A DNA stretch of 64,000 nucleotides from Taxillus chinensis (GCA_023512835.1 CM042087.1:54880397-54944396), one strand, 5' to 3'. Positions 34,446 to 45,889 are shown, counted from the first letter of the stretch. Notes: a model not told the origin generated them from the letters alone. Program-made: numbers and translations.

Positions 34446-35551
34446 AGGGCCTTCACAAAGGAAATAGGAGATCCTTGGCTTCTCCCCATCCTTGGAACTA
34501 TTCGCGAAATGTTTTGGGCGAAAGTCCTTAGACGGTTGGGAGGGTCTCCCTTTTCCTTCACTTCAGTTGTCTCCCCCACGTTTCTCCTCGTGGAACCTGT
34601 TCGCCTTGGAAGTCGATGAGGAACTAGTGGTTTTCTCCGGCTTCTTGTATTCAATTAGTGATTCGGCCACCGCCATGGTCGACGCCAGGTCCTGCACATT
34701 TCTCCGCTACAACTCCAACTTCGCTCATTGTTGCAATCCGTCTATAAAGGAAAATAATGAATCATTCGCAGACATATCCGGGATCTCCAATGTTAGCTCG
34801 GAAAATTCATTGACATACTCCCGCACCGTGCCTTTATGGGTAAGGCGCCGAAGTTTCACTCGAGACTCGTCCTCCGCATTCTGGGGATAGAATTGGGCCT
34901 TGATCTCCCACTTGAAATCTGTCCAGTTGTCGATGACGCATAAGCCATACTCCTTGTCGGCATATCGTCGCCTCCACCACACCATAGCCGAGTCGACTAA
35001 GTATAGTGGAGCGGTCTTCACCTTCTTTGCCTCATCCACAATATTTAAGGCATCGAAGTACTGCTCCATGGTCCAGAGGAAGTTGTCTAACTCCCTCGCA
35101 TTCCTTGACCCAGCATAGGTCTTAAGCTTTGGCAAGTCGATTTTGGAGCTGGAATGGCCACCAACACCACCTTGGGTGACCGCCATCTTACAGAGAGACT
35201 AATCCGCCTTGATCTATTTGATTTCTCTTGCATCACTAGGATTTGGGACATGAGAGAACCCTTTAAGCCCTCGAATCGAGAGTTCATGTCATCCATGACG
35301 GAGTTGAGAAGCCCTTGTATCCTCCCATAGCTTTCCTCACCCTCTGAGTCCAGCCTTTCAATGCTTCCGGAATGCTCCTCGATCACCTCCATCTGGTCGG
35401 TTAACGCCAACTCCACTTTGGCTAGCCCACTCTCCAGCGGACATGTTTCCCTCGAAATGGACTTATCTCTCCTCCGTTCCTTAGTGGTTTGTTCCTTCTC
35501 GCGGCTTTCGTGCCCACCAGCACTAATAACAATGGATCCTCCATTTGTCAT
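34446..35551 (-). pseudogene. Gag of the Galadriel-like element
   Basis: ATG at 35551, only 56 bp from the PBS. The N-terminal ~110 residues are acidic and heptad-like (VELALTDQMEVIEEHSGSIE), a likely coiled coil. After a frameshift near 35200 the capsid part reads KIDLPKLKTYAGSRNARELD, then WWRRRYADKEYG and EIKAQFYPQNAEDESRVKLR. A stop falls where a Trp codon is expected after FIDGLQQ (TGG to TGA), and another replaces a Gln (CAG to TAG). Confidence 0.82.
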
Positions 35552-35607
35552 TTTTACACCGTCTCGAAGTTTTTTTTATTGTTCCACCGAACTTAGCACC
35601 AAACTGT

Positions 35608-35619
35608 GCTTTGATACCA
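35608..35619 (-). promoter_or_regulatory. Primer-binding site, tRNA-iMet type (Galadriel-like)
   Basis: The minus strand reads TGGTATCAAAGC, two bases after the LTR end; one base differs from the common TGGTATCAGAGC. Confidence 0.85.
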
Positions 35620-35621
35620 CT

Positions 35622-36006
35622 TGTCACGGGGTCAACCTTTATAGCAGCTTAACCCATGCGGCACCTAGTTCCCACCCGTACGAAGGAACGCTATGTCAAC
35701 CTAACTCGTCGCATTTGGATCGGAACCCATCGATCCATTGTAAAGCAATTGTCTAGGGAAGTGTTTAGCGGAAAAATGATTGAACAAAGGCAACAAACGA
35801 TTGTATTGATTGCTTGAAAGCTTTACAACATCACTCTCCTACATATAGATATTAACACTTTTCTGGTTATGACACCATGAAACATCATTTCTAACCGAGC
35901 AGTAAAATCTCTACAACTCATTCTATAAATTAAGTTACAACACTTTATAAGGGGGAAATACCCCAAAATAACCTAAGTGTGCTACAATAAGCCTCGGTCC
36001 GTAATA
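35622..36006 (-). repeat. 5' LTR, Galadriel-like
   Basis: Starts as CCGTAATA at the 36006 side, a mutated form of CCGTGACA, and ends TGTCACGG at 35622. 385 bp, as in the partner. Confidence 0.9.
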
Positions 36007-36642
36007 CTGAGCAGCACTCCAACCCAACACGGTCCAAGGGCAAGCATTTAGAGAACCAAAACAATAAACCCCCACAACATGCCAACTCAAGCGCCTGAAA
36101 ATTAATGCCTCCACCTGAGTTATAAGCTCCCGTAATGAAACTCGGCAGGAGTCAACTGCAGTAATAAGTTATAAATATAAAAAGCTACTATTATAAGAGC
36201 ATCCACGGTAGGTTCCCTATAATCTAACTTTTCCTATAATTTAGGGAAAAACATACAAAATCATCAAAAACTCATTTGCAGCAGGTTCCCTAAAATAGGA
36301 TATAGGGATAGGGAATGAATATATTAAATCCCTAAATGTTTTTTCTATAATTTTTTAATATATATATTAAACTTATAACTTTTTGATTGGTTATAATAAA
36401 TGAAAGGATGATAGAGAAATAATATAAAATGAATTAAATAATAAATATAGATAGAAATAAAGAATGAGATGTTTGATGTTTTTGAAAACTAAGCAAATTT
36501 TTTACTATTTATCCCTAAAGTAGGGATTAAAATACCAAAATTGATGTAGATGCTCTAATTTATCAGCGTGGGACAATTTTGAATTCTATTTTTACGTCAC
36601 CCACACCAAAGCCTGGCTACCAAATTAAAATTAAAATTGTCA
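36007..36642. repeat. Unclassified repeat module, split by a MITE
   Basis: The left part has TTAATGCCTCCACCTGAGTT, then ATAAGCTCCCGTAATGAAAC. The right part after the MITE has GTGGGACAATTTTGAATTC and CACCAAAGCC. Both align with modules at 58.0, 59.9, 60.8 and 62.7 kb, so this is a dispersed repeat. In minus orientation a short frame LRELITQVEAL is shared with LRKLVTQVGG and LRKLVIRVEAL in the other copies. Confidence 0.6.
36197..36555. mobile_element. Harbinger/Tourist-like MITE
   Basis: Begins GAGCATCC, ends GATGCTC, and is flanked by TAA on both sides (36194-36196 and 36556-36558). AT-rich, 359 bp, non-coding. TAA duplication and GAGC termini are usual for PIF/Harbinger MITEs. Confidence 0.8.
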
Positions 36643-36647
36643 AACAC

Positions 36648-36791
36648 TATTAAGGACATAATTGTCTTTTCATGTAGTGAACTTAAGCCCATCAATAGGT
36701 GTGTAATTGAAACATGGCTGATAAACTTTGCCAAAATACCATTTTATCTTCTTCTTCTTCATTCTTTCTATTTGTTCTGTAATTATCGACA
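36648..36791 (+). repeat. 5' LTR, Ale-like
   Basis: Starts TATTAAGGACATAATTG and ends ATTATCGACA next to the PBS. 144 bp. The TA start is shared with the 3' LTR. Confidence 0.88.
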
Positions 36792-36803
36792 TGGTATCAG
36801 AGC
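36792..36803 (+). promoter_or_regulatory. Primer-binding site, tRNA-iMet type (Ale-like)
   Basis: TGGTATCAGAGC directly abuts the LTR end with no spacer. Confidence 0.92.
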
Positions 36804-36819
36804 ACCAATAATTGCAACA

Positions 36820-37966
36820 ATGGCTTTCGATACAAATGATGATTTGCGCTCAAATCAACCATTGTACATTCATCACAACAAAAGTCCAGTGCAAGCACTT
36901 GTTTCTCAAGAACTCACTGGCGGCAAAAATTACAAGACATGGAGCAGAGCGATGCTACTTGGCCTATCCATCAAGAACAAGAGAGGTTTCATCAATGGTA
37001 CTCTTAATCAACCAGACAGTACTAATCCTAAGTTGTTAGATCGATGGTTACGTAACAATGATGTTGTCGTAGCATGGATCTTGAATTTTGTTTCCAAGGA
37101 GATTACGGTGAGCCTTATCTGTGCCACTTCTGCGCATGATATTTGGGTCGATCTCAAAGATCGCTTTCAACAACAGAACGGGCCCAAGATATTCCATTTG
37201 AGACGCGAATTGATGAATTTGAGATAAGATCATGCCACTGTCAGTGTATATTTCACTAAACTCAAGACATTGTGGGAAGAACTAAGTCATTATAGGCCTG
37301 TGTGTTCTTGTTCTTGCGGAGGGATCAAAAGTCTCATGGAATATTTTCATACAGAATACGTTATGTCATTCTTGATGGGTCTTGATGATTCTTTCTCTCA
37401 TATTTGAGGTCAGATATTATTGATGGATCCTTTGCCTCAAATAAATTGTGTTTTTTTTGCTCATTTTACAATAAGAACAACAAAGGACATCTTCTTATAC
37501 CATGACTAAGCAAGTCCACACTGGGTCTGCTGCATATGCAATCAAGATCGGTTCATACAAGTGCATCGGAAATGCAACATGGAAAAATTTTAATTCCTCC
37601 AAGAACCCAACAAGAGATCGTCTCTATTGTACGCATTGTAAAATGTCAGGTCATATTACTGATCGATGCTATAAACTACATGGTTATCCACCAAGATACA
37701 AATTCAAAGGTGCCATAGCACATCAGTCATCTGTACTTGATGACAACACCACACAAACACCACCAATTATTTCACATGATGATACTGTTGATACTGGGTA
37801 TGAAAAGAATGTCTCTCAGACAAAATCAATGGAATCTTTTGTAGACAAGCTAAGTACAAATCAGTATCACCACCTGATGGAGATGTTTTCTATTCATTTA
37901 CATGGTCACACACAACCTACAACGTTGTCAGACAATTATCATATAGATACATGTTTCCATGCCACG
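36820..37966 (+). pseudogene. Gag of the Ale-like element
   Basis: ATG at 36820, 16 bp after the PBS. Residues include VQALVSQELTGGKNYKTWSR, LSIKNKRGFINGTL and DIWVDLKDRFQQQNGPKIF, the UBN2-type copia gag. A stop after LMNLR (probably CAA to TAA) ends the first frame at 37227. Later frames hold YFTKLKTLWEELSHYRPV and the zinc knuckle YCTHCKMSGHITDRCYKLHG, with GYPP following as usual for this group. Confidence 0.87.
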
Positions 37967-38188
37967 ATAGAGCCAGATCCAGGATGCAGACAACATTGGA
38001 TAGTGACATAGGAGCCACACGCCACATATGCTCACAAGCAACTTTATTTCAATCCCTTTATTCTATTCCAAATACAACAGTGCATTTGCCCAATAATTCA
38101 CAAATGACATTACATCTTGTTGGACACATTAAGTTGTCAAACACACTCGTACTTCAAGATGTCTTGTATATTCCTGAATTTCATATGA
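37967..38188 (+). pseudogene. Aspartic protease of the Ale-like element
   Basis: DSDIGATRHICSQATLF carries DIG instead of the expected DSG. Downstream, NTTVHLPNNSQMTLHLVGHI and LQDVLYIPEFHMNLLSISAL complete the domain. A frame change separates it from the gag frame. Confidence 0.8.
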
Positions 38189-39240
38189 ATCTTCTTTCCA
38201 TTAGTGCTTTACTGGAAAATTCTACTATGGTGGCAAATTTAATTCCAACAATTTCACTATCCATGATTCCTCCACAAACACTATCATTGCCAGAGGAGGG
38301 ATTGTGCAGAATCTCTACATTTTATACTACAACCCATCCACGGCAATTCTCAACATAATGAGTATCAATACCTGGCATCATCAACTCAGCATACTTTTTT
38401 TTAAGATACTGGAAATCTCAAAGGCCAACTACAATATGGCAATGAGAATACACGAAATAGCATTAAGCTTTGCTACATATGTCCACTGGCTAAGTAGAGG
38501 AGATTATCTTTTCAATCTCATAATAGGTTGGTTGCATCACCATTTGACTTGGTGCATTGCAACATCTGGGGGCCTTATTAGACAGCTTCATACAGAGGTC
38601 ACTGATATTTCCTCACTTTAGTAGATGACTGTACAAGATTTACATGGGTTTATTTTTGTAAACCCAAATGTGAAGGACTCACCATTGTCCCTCAATTTTT
38701 CAGTCTCATATTGACCCAATTCCAAGCCAACATCAAGGCTTTCCGTTCGATAATGCACCTGGAACTACGTTTCACTAAGTTCTTCAAAACTCATGGTGTA
38801 TTGCATCGGTTTTCATATGTAGAGAGACCACAACAAAATTCAGTAGTTGAACGGAAGCATCAAGATCTTCTTAATGTAGCAAGTGCATTTTTCATCAACT
38901 GAACACTTGCTCCCATACTTCATGGACATGAGCCTATTTCACCTTTTATACAAAATCCTACCCAATTATACAAGCTTTCGTGTGTTCTGCTTCTGGCTTT
39001 TGTTTCCACCTTGACCACACATTGTGTAAGGTTTCAACTTCATGCCAAAATTTGTATTTTTCTCGGGTATCCACCAGGCATCAAAGGATATTGGTTATGA
39101 TATGTAGACCAAACAAATATTTACCTCTTGAGATGCTATCTTCCATGAAACCAGCTTTTCCTTTTCACATTGTCATGCCACTTGACACCATCATAGATCC
39201 TTTTCAACATCTTAGATCTTCTATTATTTCTTGGATCAAT
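38189..39240 (+). pseudogene. Integrase segment, first copy (Ale-like)
   Basis: Contains the pre-integrase block (INTWHHQLSILFFKILEISK) and the core end (HGVLHRFSYVERPQQNSVVE then RKHQDLL). In this copy the segment before LRFTKFFK is frameshifted (SIMHLE in place of SDNAPE). It stops after GGATCAAT, where sequence becomes unrelated to copia. It duplicates 41081-42128. Confidence 0.85.
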
Positions 39241-39590
39241 GAGATAGCGTTATTACTAACTTGGACTCAAAACGCACATTATCACCCAAGTTTTGAACCC
39301 TATATTATCTCACACAATACCATAAAGGCCACACTTAAGCATTCACATATCTCACCTAGTCATTTTGTTTCATTATCAATCCACATTCTTTTCCATGTCA
39401 TGCTCGAACCATCACAAAATTTCGAGTTGTAAACCCTTTACAACCATAAGATTATCACATTATTCATCATGTTGGTTTTCTTTTATCACAATTAAAATTT
39501 TTCCATCCCACCTTCACATACAACAACCAATGCAACTAGTAACGCCAATGTGCGTAAATCCTACCACAAGACATCACCCACCATTTGGGG
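39241..39590. other. Unidentified insert between the two integrase copies
   Basis: A C/A-rich stretch with no recognisable domain. It is not copia-like, and it leads into the low-quality block. Confidence 0.45.
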
Positions 39591-40261
39591 GCCAGGAGGG
39601 GACGGGGGGGGGGGGGGGTTCTTGGGGGTCTCCAAAGGAGGGCGGCCCCCCCCCGGGGCTCCGCCCAAGATAACCAAGTCCGCCCACCACCCTAGGCCAA
39701 CTAGACCATGCTAAATCATTTCATTTCCAACCCGAGGAGACCGGAACATTTCAATATTGGAACACATATATTTATATAATTGAACACATGCCTTCAGTAT
39801 GTTCCAAACTTCATTATAATTTGCATCAAGTTACAATGCTAACAACATTAAATAAAAGAAAAAAAACAAAGAAAAGAAATGTCTCTTTCTTTTGTTTTCT
39901 TTCCCCTTACGCTTGTAGTTTCGGTTGAAAAAAAATTTTTTGGGGGGGGTGGTTGTTTTTTCTAAGGGGGGGGTTTTTTTTTCCACCTATCTTTTTTTTT
40001 TTTTTTTTATTTTACTGTTTTGTGTGTTTTTGGTTTGTTTTATTTTAATTTTTTTTAACATAAAAAATATAAAATATTAAATTGTGTTTGTCCTTTTGTG
40101 TCTCCTTTTTTGGTGGGGGGGTTTTTTCGCTTTTTCCTGTTTAATTTTTTTAATTTGGTTTTTTGTTAGTTTATTTCTTTGTTTTTGTTTGTTCTGGGGT
40201 TTCTCTGGCCTGTTTATTTAGGTTTTAAAAAAATATAAAAATATTGGGGTATTAAAAAATT

Positions 40262-40295
<34 letters not shown>

Positions 40296-41080
40296 TTAAA
40301 TCATTTTTTATTTACCTTTTTTTTTTTTAAAAATCTTTTTTTATTTTTTTTTAATAAAAAAAATAATTTTTTTTATTAAAATAATATTTAAATATTTTGT
40401 TTATTTTGGGGATATATTATTTTTTTTTTTTATTTTTTTTTTTTTTTTTTTTTTTACATTGTTCTGCTCCTTTTTTTTGTATCTTTGTGGATTTATATAT
40501 ATATATATAGATAGTTTTGGGTTTTTAATGGGGTTTTGGAAAATTTTTAATTTTTATTTGGTTTTCTTTGCGGTCTTCTTTTTTTTTTGAACAAGCAACA
40601 TAAAACTAAATAAATACTTTTTTTTTTAATATTATCTATATAAAAGTTTTTTTTTTTGTTAATAGTGGGGTGGGGTTTTTTTTTTTTTTTCTTCCTTTTG
40701 AATATTTTTGGGGTTTGGGGTGGGGGGTGTGATAGGGGGGGCGGGGAAATAAATTATCTTTTATTTTTTTTTTTAATTATTCCCTTTTTTTTTTGGGGGG
40801 GGATGTTTGGGGGGGGTTTGGGGGATTTTTCCCCCCTCTCTTTTTTTTTTTGGGGGGGGGTTAGTTATTTTTTTTTTTTCTTTTTTGTTGCCTTTTAATA
40901 TTGATGTGGGTTTATAATATTTTAAATATTTTAGGAAATTTTTAGGGGTATAGGGCTTATTTTACCCATCCTTGGGGCTTTTTTTTTCTTTTTTGGGAAC
41001 CTTTGTTTTTTGGTTTTGTGGTTTTTTTAGGGGGTCCTTGTAATAAATAAACCTCTTTTATTTTTTTTTTTATTTTGATG
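39591..41080. other. Homopolymer-rich G/T block, probable sequence or assembly artefact
   Basis: Long G runs (14 or more near 39604), C runs and T runs mixed with GT-only stretches, unlike anything else here. 39660-39920 looks normal (possibly a gypsy LTR scrap with CCCGAGGAGACCGGAACA); 39930-41070 does not. Frames in it are composition artefacts. Confidence 0.6.
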
Positions 41081-42128
41081 ATCTTCTTTCCATTAGTGCT
41101 TGGAAAATTCCTACTATGGTGGCAAATTTAATTCCAACAATTTCACTATCCATGATTCCTCCACAAACACTATCATTGCCAGAGGAGGGATTGTGCAGAA
41201 TCTCTACATTTTATACTACAACCCATCCACGGCAATTCTCAACATAATGAGTATCAATACCTGGCATCATCAACTCAGCATACTTTTTTTTAAGATACTG
41301 GAAATCTCAAAGGCCAACTACAATATGGCAATGAGAATACACGAAATAGCATTAAGCTTTGCTACATATGTCCACTGGCTAAGTAGAGGAGATTATCTTT
41401 TCAATCTCATAATAGGTTGGTTGCATCACCATTTGACTTGGTGCATTGCAACATCTGGGGGCCTTATTAGACAGCTTCATACAGAGGTCACTGATATTTC
41501 CTCACTTTAGTAGATGACTGTACAAGATTTACATGGGTTTATTTTTGTAAACCCAAATGTGAAGGACTCACCATTGTCCCTCAATTTTTCAGTCTCATAT
41601 TGACCCAATTCCAAGCCAACATCAAGGCTTTCCGTTCTGATAATGCACCAGAACTACGTTTCACTAAGTTCTTCAAAACTCATGGTGTATTGCATCAGTT
41701 TTCATATGTAGAGAGACCACAACAAAATTCAGTAGTTGAACGGAAGCATCAGCATCTTCTTAATGTAGCAAGTGCATTTTTCATCAACTGAACACTTGCT
41801 CCCATACTTCATGGACAGAGCCTATTTCACCTTTTATACAAAATCCTACCCAATTATACAAGCTTTCGTGTGTTCGGCTGCCTGGCTTTTGTTTCCACCT
41901 TGACCACACATTGTGTAAGGTTTCAACTTCATGCCAAAATTTGTATTTTTCTCGGGTATCCACCAGGCATCAAAGGATATTGGTTATGATATGTAGACCA
42001 AACAAATATTTACCTCTTGAGATGCTATCTTCCATGAAACCAGCTTTCCTTTTCACATTGTCATGCCACTTGACACCATCATAGATCCTTTTCAACATCT
42101 TGTACTTTCTATTATTTCTTCTGATCAA
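41081..42128 (+). pseudogene. Integrase segment, second copy (Ale-like)
   Basis: Near-identical to 38189-39240. It keeps RSDNAPELRFTKFFKTHGVL, the better version of the frame, and is contiguous with the downstream RT. It also keeps the start of the pre-integrase domain in frame (GGKFNSNNFTIHDSSTNT). Stops remain, for example before the core. Confidence 0.85.
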
Positions 42129-42538
42129 TAGCTACCAATACCACAACCTCAAACAACCCAACAACCAGTTAATCTATCACCATCAACCCAACAAACAATC
42201 CAGCATCTTATTCCACCTGCCTCACCACCTGTCTCACCAGCACCAATTCAAAAGTCAAACAAGCTGCATCAACCCCCAGATTATCTCCGTGATTACTACT
42301 ACCACCTCAGTTAGACCCTTACACCTACCAAAGTCCATACCATCTCTCATCCTTTATCCAACCACATGTCATACCAATCCATACTTGATTCTCATAAACA
42401 ATTTGTTTTAACCATCTCCTCTCAGACTAAACCTACTTCATACTAGGAAGCACTTTCCTTCCCTGAATGGCGTCAAGCCATGGCTGAAGAATTGGATGCT
42501 TTGGATTCAAACAAGACTTGGACAATGGTCTCTTTTCC
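42129..42538 (+). pseudogene. Integrase-RT linker and RT start (Ale-like)
   Basis: A Pro/Gln/Ser-rich linker, then FPEWRQAMAEELDALDSNKT, the conserved copia RT start. It breaks at the solo LTR insertion at 42539 and resumes at 46921. Confidence 0.85.
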
Positions 42539-42654
42539 TGTTGGATCAAACCTAGAATTTGGATGATGCAGATCAAACCCTATGTAATTTGATTTAAGAT
42601 GTTTCATGTTTATTCTAAGTCTGTGCAAAAGATAAAACTTTAATCCGGACCTAC

Positions 42655-45600
42655 TGTTCGACCCCATTTTATCCGGGTTGGACATACTAACCCCATTTGA
42701 TATACCTTTCTACCCATGACATATACCTTGTTGAACAGGTCCACAATGATCCCATACTTCCAAGGAATGGTTTACCCCAATTTGCACGAGATGGATACAA
42801 TTGACACGGATGGGGGAGTCCAAAATTAATGACTTTTGCTACAAGTCTTTGAAGCGCCCCAAGACCAACACCAGGTTATAGAGGATGAAAATTTGAGACT
42901 AACGCACTTGACCGAGCTCGAATCGGACTTAAAATGAAGAAGTTATGGCCAAAACAATCTTCGTTGGAAAAGTCAAAACTTACCAAAAGATGGTCAATAC
43001 CCCTGGTAAAATCGCCCGAAAAAGTGGCCATGCGAAATTCTTCAAAGCGTCAATTTAGGCGAATACGAATCTCCCCAAACAATCCCTGGAAAGTTATCCA
43101 TTTTTTGCATTTTAGGTGAAGGGTAAAAAAAAAACTTCGAGGTTGACCGTTGACCGTTGACCTACCGACACTCCGACCTTCGACTCTCCACCTCGACCCA
43201 TTGACATTCGAAGCCTCGAAGCATCGAAGCCTCGAAGCCTCGAAGCCTCAAAGCATCGAAGCCTCGAAGCCTCGAAGCATCGAAGCATCGAAGCCTCGAA
43301 GCCTCGAAGCCCCGCTGCCGACACTCCGACCTTCGACTCGCCCTTTGGCCCTTCAACCCCCTAACTCTCGAAGCCTCGAAGCCCCGCTGCCGACACTCCG
43401 ACCTTTGACCCTTCGACCCTGGACACGCGAAGCCTATAGACCATTGACCTGCCGACACTCCGACCTTCGACTCGCCCTTCGGCCCTTCAACCCCCTAACT
43501 CTTGAAGCCTCGAAGCCCCGCTGCCGACACTCCGACCTTCGACTCGCCCTTTCGACCTTCAACCCCCTAACTCTCGAAGCCTCGAAGCTCCGCTGCCGAC
43601 ACTCCGACCTTCGACCCTTCGACCCTTGACCTTCGAAGCCTATAAACCTCCGACCCGCGACTTACGAACCTACGACGCCTTGACACGCGACCTATGACGC
43701 CTTGACCTGCAACGCCTTGACCTGCGAACCTTCGAACCTTGACCTACAACCCACGGACCATCGAAGCCTGTCAACCTCCGACCTTCGACCCTTCAACCCG
43801 TTGACCGTTGACCTTCGACCTGCCGACACTTCGACTCGTTGACCGTTGACTTTCGCCCCACCGAAATTTCGACCCATCACAGCTTCGACCCTGCCGACAT
43901 TCTGACCCTTAACGTCTGACTTTCGCTATTTGGCTCCTCTCGCTGGCTTACTCACGGGATGAATTTTATTTGCTGGCAAAGATGCTTTTCAACGACCTGT
44001 CAGTCACATGTGCTAAAATAAAATTTAAAAAAAGGCAATCACGAGCTGCAAGTCGCCAGACCACCCGACAAATCGCACAAGACCTGGACGAAAATAAGGG
44101 AATCAATAATACAGCATTAAATGCTGCAATTAATGACAGTCCAGGCAAATTTTCTGCCAGCCCTTAAAACTCAGTCTGCTGTCCACGCAAAGTAGAGGAG
44201 ATCACGCCTGAGATTCGTCCACGCAAAAGAGAGAAAAAAAGATTTCCGCCCCAGCTTCCTCCCTGCGAAACAAAACGCCCAGAAAACAAACAGATCCCCT
44301 TATCTCTAACGAAACTTGCTACCATTCTTTCATATCCAGCCCCCTGATCCAAAAAAAAAAAGAAGAAGAGCTTCTTCCCTGCAGAAAACACCCAGAGAGA
44401 GAGAGAGAGAGCGGAAATTCTGCAAGCAAAAAAAAGGAGTCCCAGAAAACGCCCAGATTTGCTGCCAAATTCGCCCAACACTCCCCCTGTCCTAAAATCA
44501 AAATCGCCCATCCTTCCCAAACTTCTCTTTCCCTCTTATTTCGTTCCAGCTTTTCTTTTCTAGCAGAAGAAAGACAAAAAACAACGCCAGTCTGCCTTTT
44601 TTTTTTTCTTCTCTCTCTCTCTCTTGTTCTTACGTTCCTATCATAAAAAACAAAAAAATCGGTGTACCTTGGCAGTCTCCACAGTACGTCCTAGCTGATC
44701 GTTGCACTTGGTGCTGCTGGAATTTGGTGATTTGGGTGAGCAAACGTCTCTTGGTACAGACAGAAGATTTCAGACAGACATCCCGTGATAAAGCCCCAAA
44801 GTCAGTGTAATTTACATTTGTTGCTCTTTTTTTTCCAGCTTATTTATATTTATAGTATTTTCCTGGTTTTCGTTTTTTTTAAGCTTATCTCTATATTTGA
44901 TGTAATTTTTAGTATTTGCTGTTGTATTTTCATTCTTTGTATGTGGTACGTTGTAATATGTAAAATATAGTGAAAACAAAAAAAAGAGAGCGCAAAGAAA
45001 GGCATAAGAGAAAGAGGAGATGAAAAAAAAGAAAAAAAGAAAAAAAAAGTGTTTTTCTGTTTATTTATTTGTGGATGTCATAATCACACACTCCACAGTT
45101 TTTTTTTACTTTAATGCATATGTTCATTACTTTGATTTAAGATTTTGGGTTTTCAAAAAAAAAAAAAGGTTTCCAAAAACAAAAATAAACAAAACAAAAA
45201 ATAAACAAAACAAAACAAAAAACAAACAAAAAAAACGTTTTCATGTTTTCAAACCAAAAAAAAACCAAAATTAATACTTCAATTTCCCAAAACCAAAAAA
45301 AAAACAAAGACAAAAAAAAACAAAATAAAAATAAAAATAAAAATAAAACAAAAAAAATGTATGTTTTCTAACCCAAAAACCCAAAACCTTTAGGATTCCC
45401 TTTAGAAATTTAGGGTAAATCCATTTTCACCATGACTTGAATAAATAACTTAGCTAAATAAAAATCATAGACTTTTTAGAAAACTTAACCCAGTCATGGC
45501 AGTACAAATAAAATAAAAAACCTCCTCCTCCTAAATTAGATACCGAAAGGGCGCTGTAGGGGTGCTAATCCTTCCCTACACGTAACCAACTCCCGAACCC

Positions 45601-45754
45601 TTCTCTGATAACGCAGACCACACACTTAAAACGATTCAAAGTAGAGGGTATCCAACTGTACCCCAAAAACAGTTGGTGGCGACTCTAAATTTTCTCACCA
45701 TTGGTTTAGTTTGAGCTCACCCCAAACGGGCCCGGACGAAAACCAGTGATGACA
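42655..45754 (+). repeat. Solo Ogre/Tat-type LTR
   Basis: Starts TGTTCGACCCC and ends CCAGTGATGACA, with perfect CCTAC duplications on both sides (42650-42654, 45755-45759). The last ~220 bp carries GATACCGAAAGGGCG, GGGGTGCTAATCCTTCC and GTTGGTGGCGACTCT, shared with the LTR at 1701-6223. The U3 part shares a GAAGAAGTTATGGxCAAAAC motif. It contains minisatellites, (AG)n and (CT)n runs. No internal region is attached, so it formed by LTR-LTR recombination. Confidence 0.85.
43195..43890. repeat. TCGA-rich minisatellite in the solo Ogre/Tat LTR
   Basis: A 9-bp core (TCGAAGCC plus one base) is repeated at least ten times near 43205-43310. A longer unit built on CCGACACTCCGACCTTCGAC follows, repeated about four times. 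Frames read through it (EASKPRS repeats) are by-products. Confidence 0.9.
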
Positions 45755-45889
45755 CCTACTCCTGTAAGGACAAAGCTAAGGACAGGATACATAATCATGA
45801 TCCGGATCATCATGAGTGTCGTCATTCACTTGGTACACAACCAAGTTATCATCTGGAGTAAGGATCCTTCGTGCGGAGTAATCACTTGA

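Larger units (their letters stand above)
20937..36006 (-). mobile_element. Galadriel-like Ty3/gypsy retrotransposon, split by a copia insertion
   Basis: Two 385-bp LTRs in the same orientation bracket gag, protease, RT, RNase H, integrase and chromodomain in chromovirus order on the minus strand. The iMet-type PBS is next to the right LTR and the polypurine tract next to the left one. Gag and protease features match the Galadriel lineage (recalled). Removing the 9.56-kb Angela-like insertion leaves an element of about 5.5 kb. The flanks (ATCGA and CTGAG) do not form a target-site duplication. Confidence 0.85.

Noticed and set aside
43150..43629. 159-codon frame of EASKPRS repeats
   Set aside because: It is a translation of the TCGAAGCC minisatellite; the complementary strand is equally open.
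43195..43890. Regular short repeats suggestive of a CRISPR-like array
   Set aside because: Units are contiguous or degenerate without unique spacers, lie inside a plant LTR, and have no associated genes.
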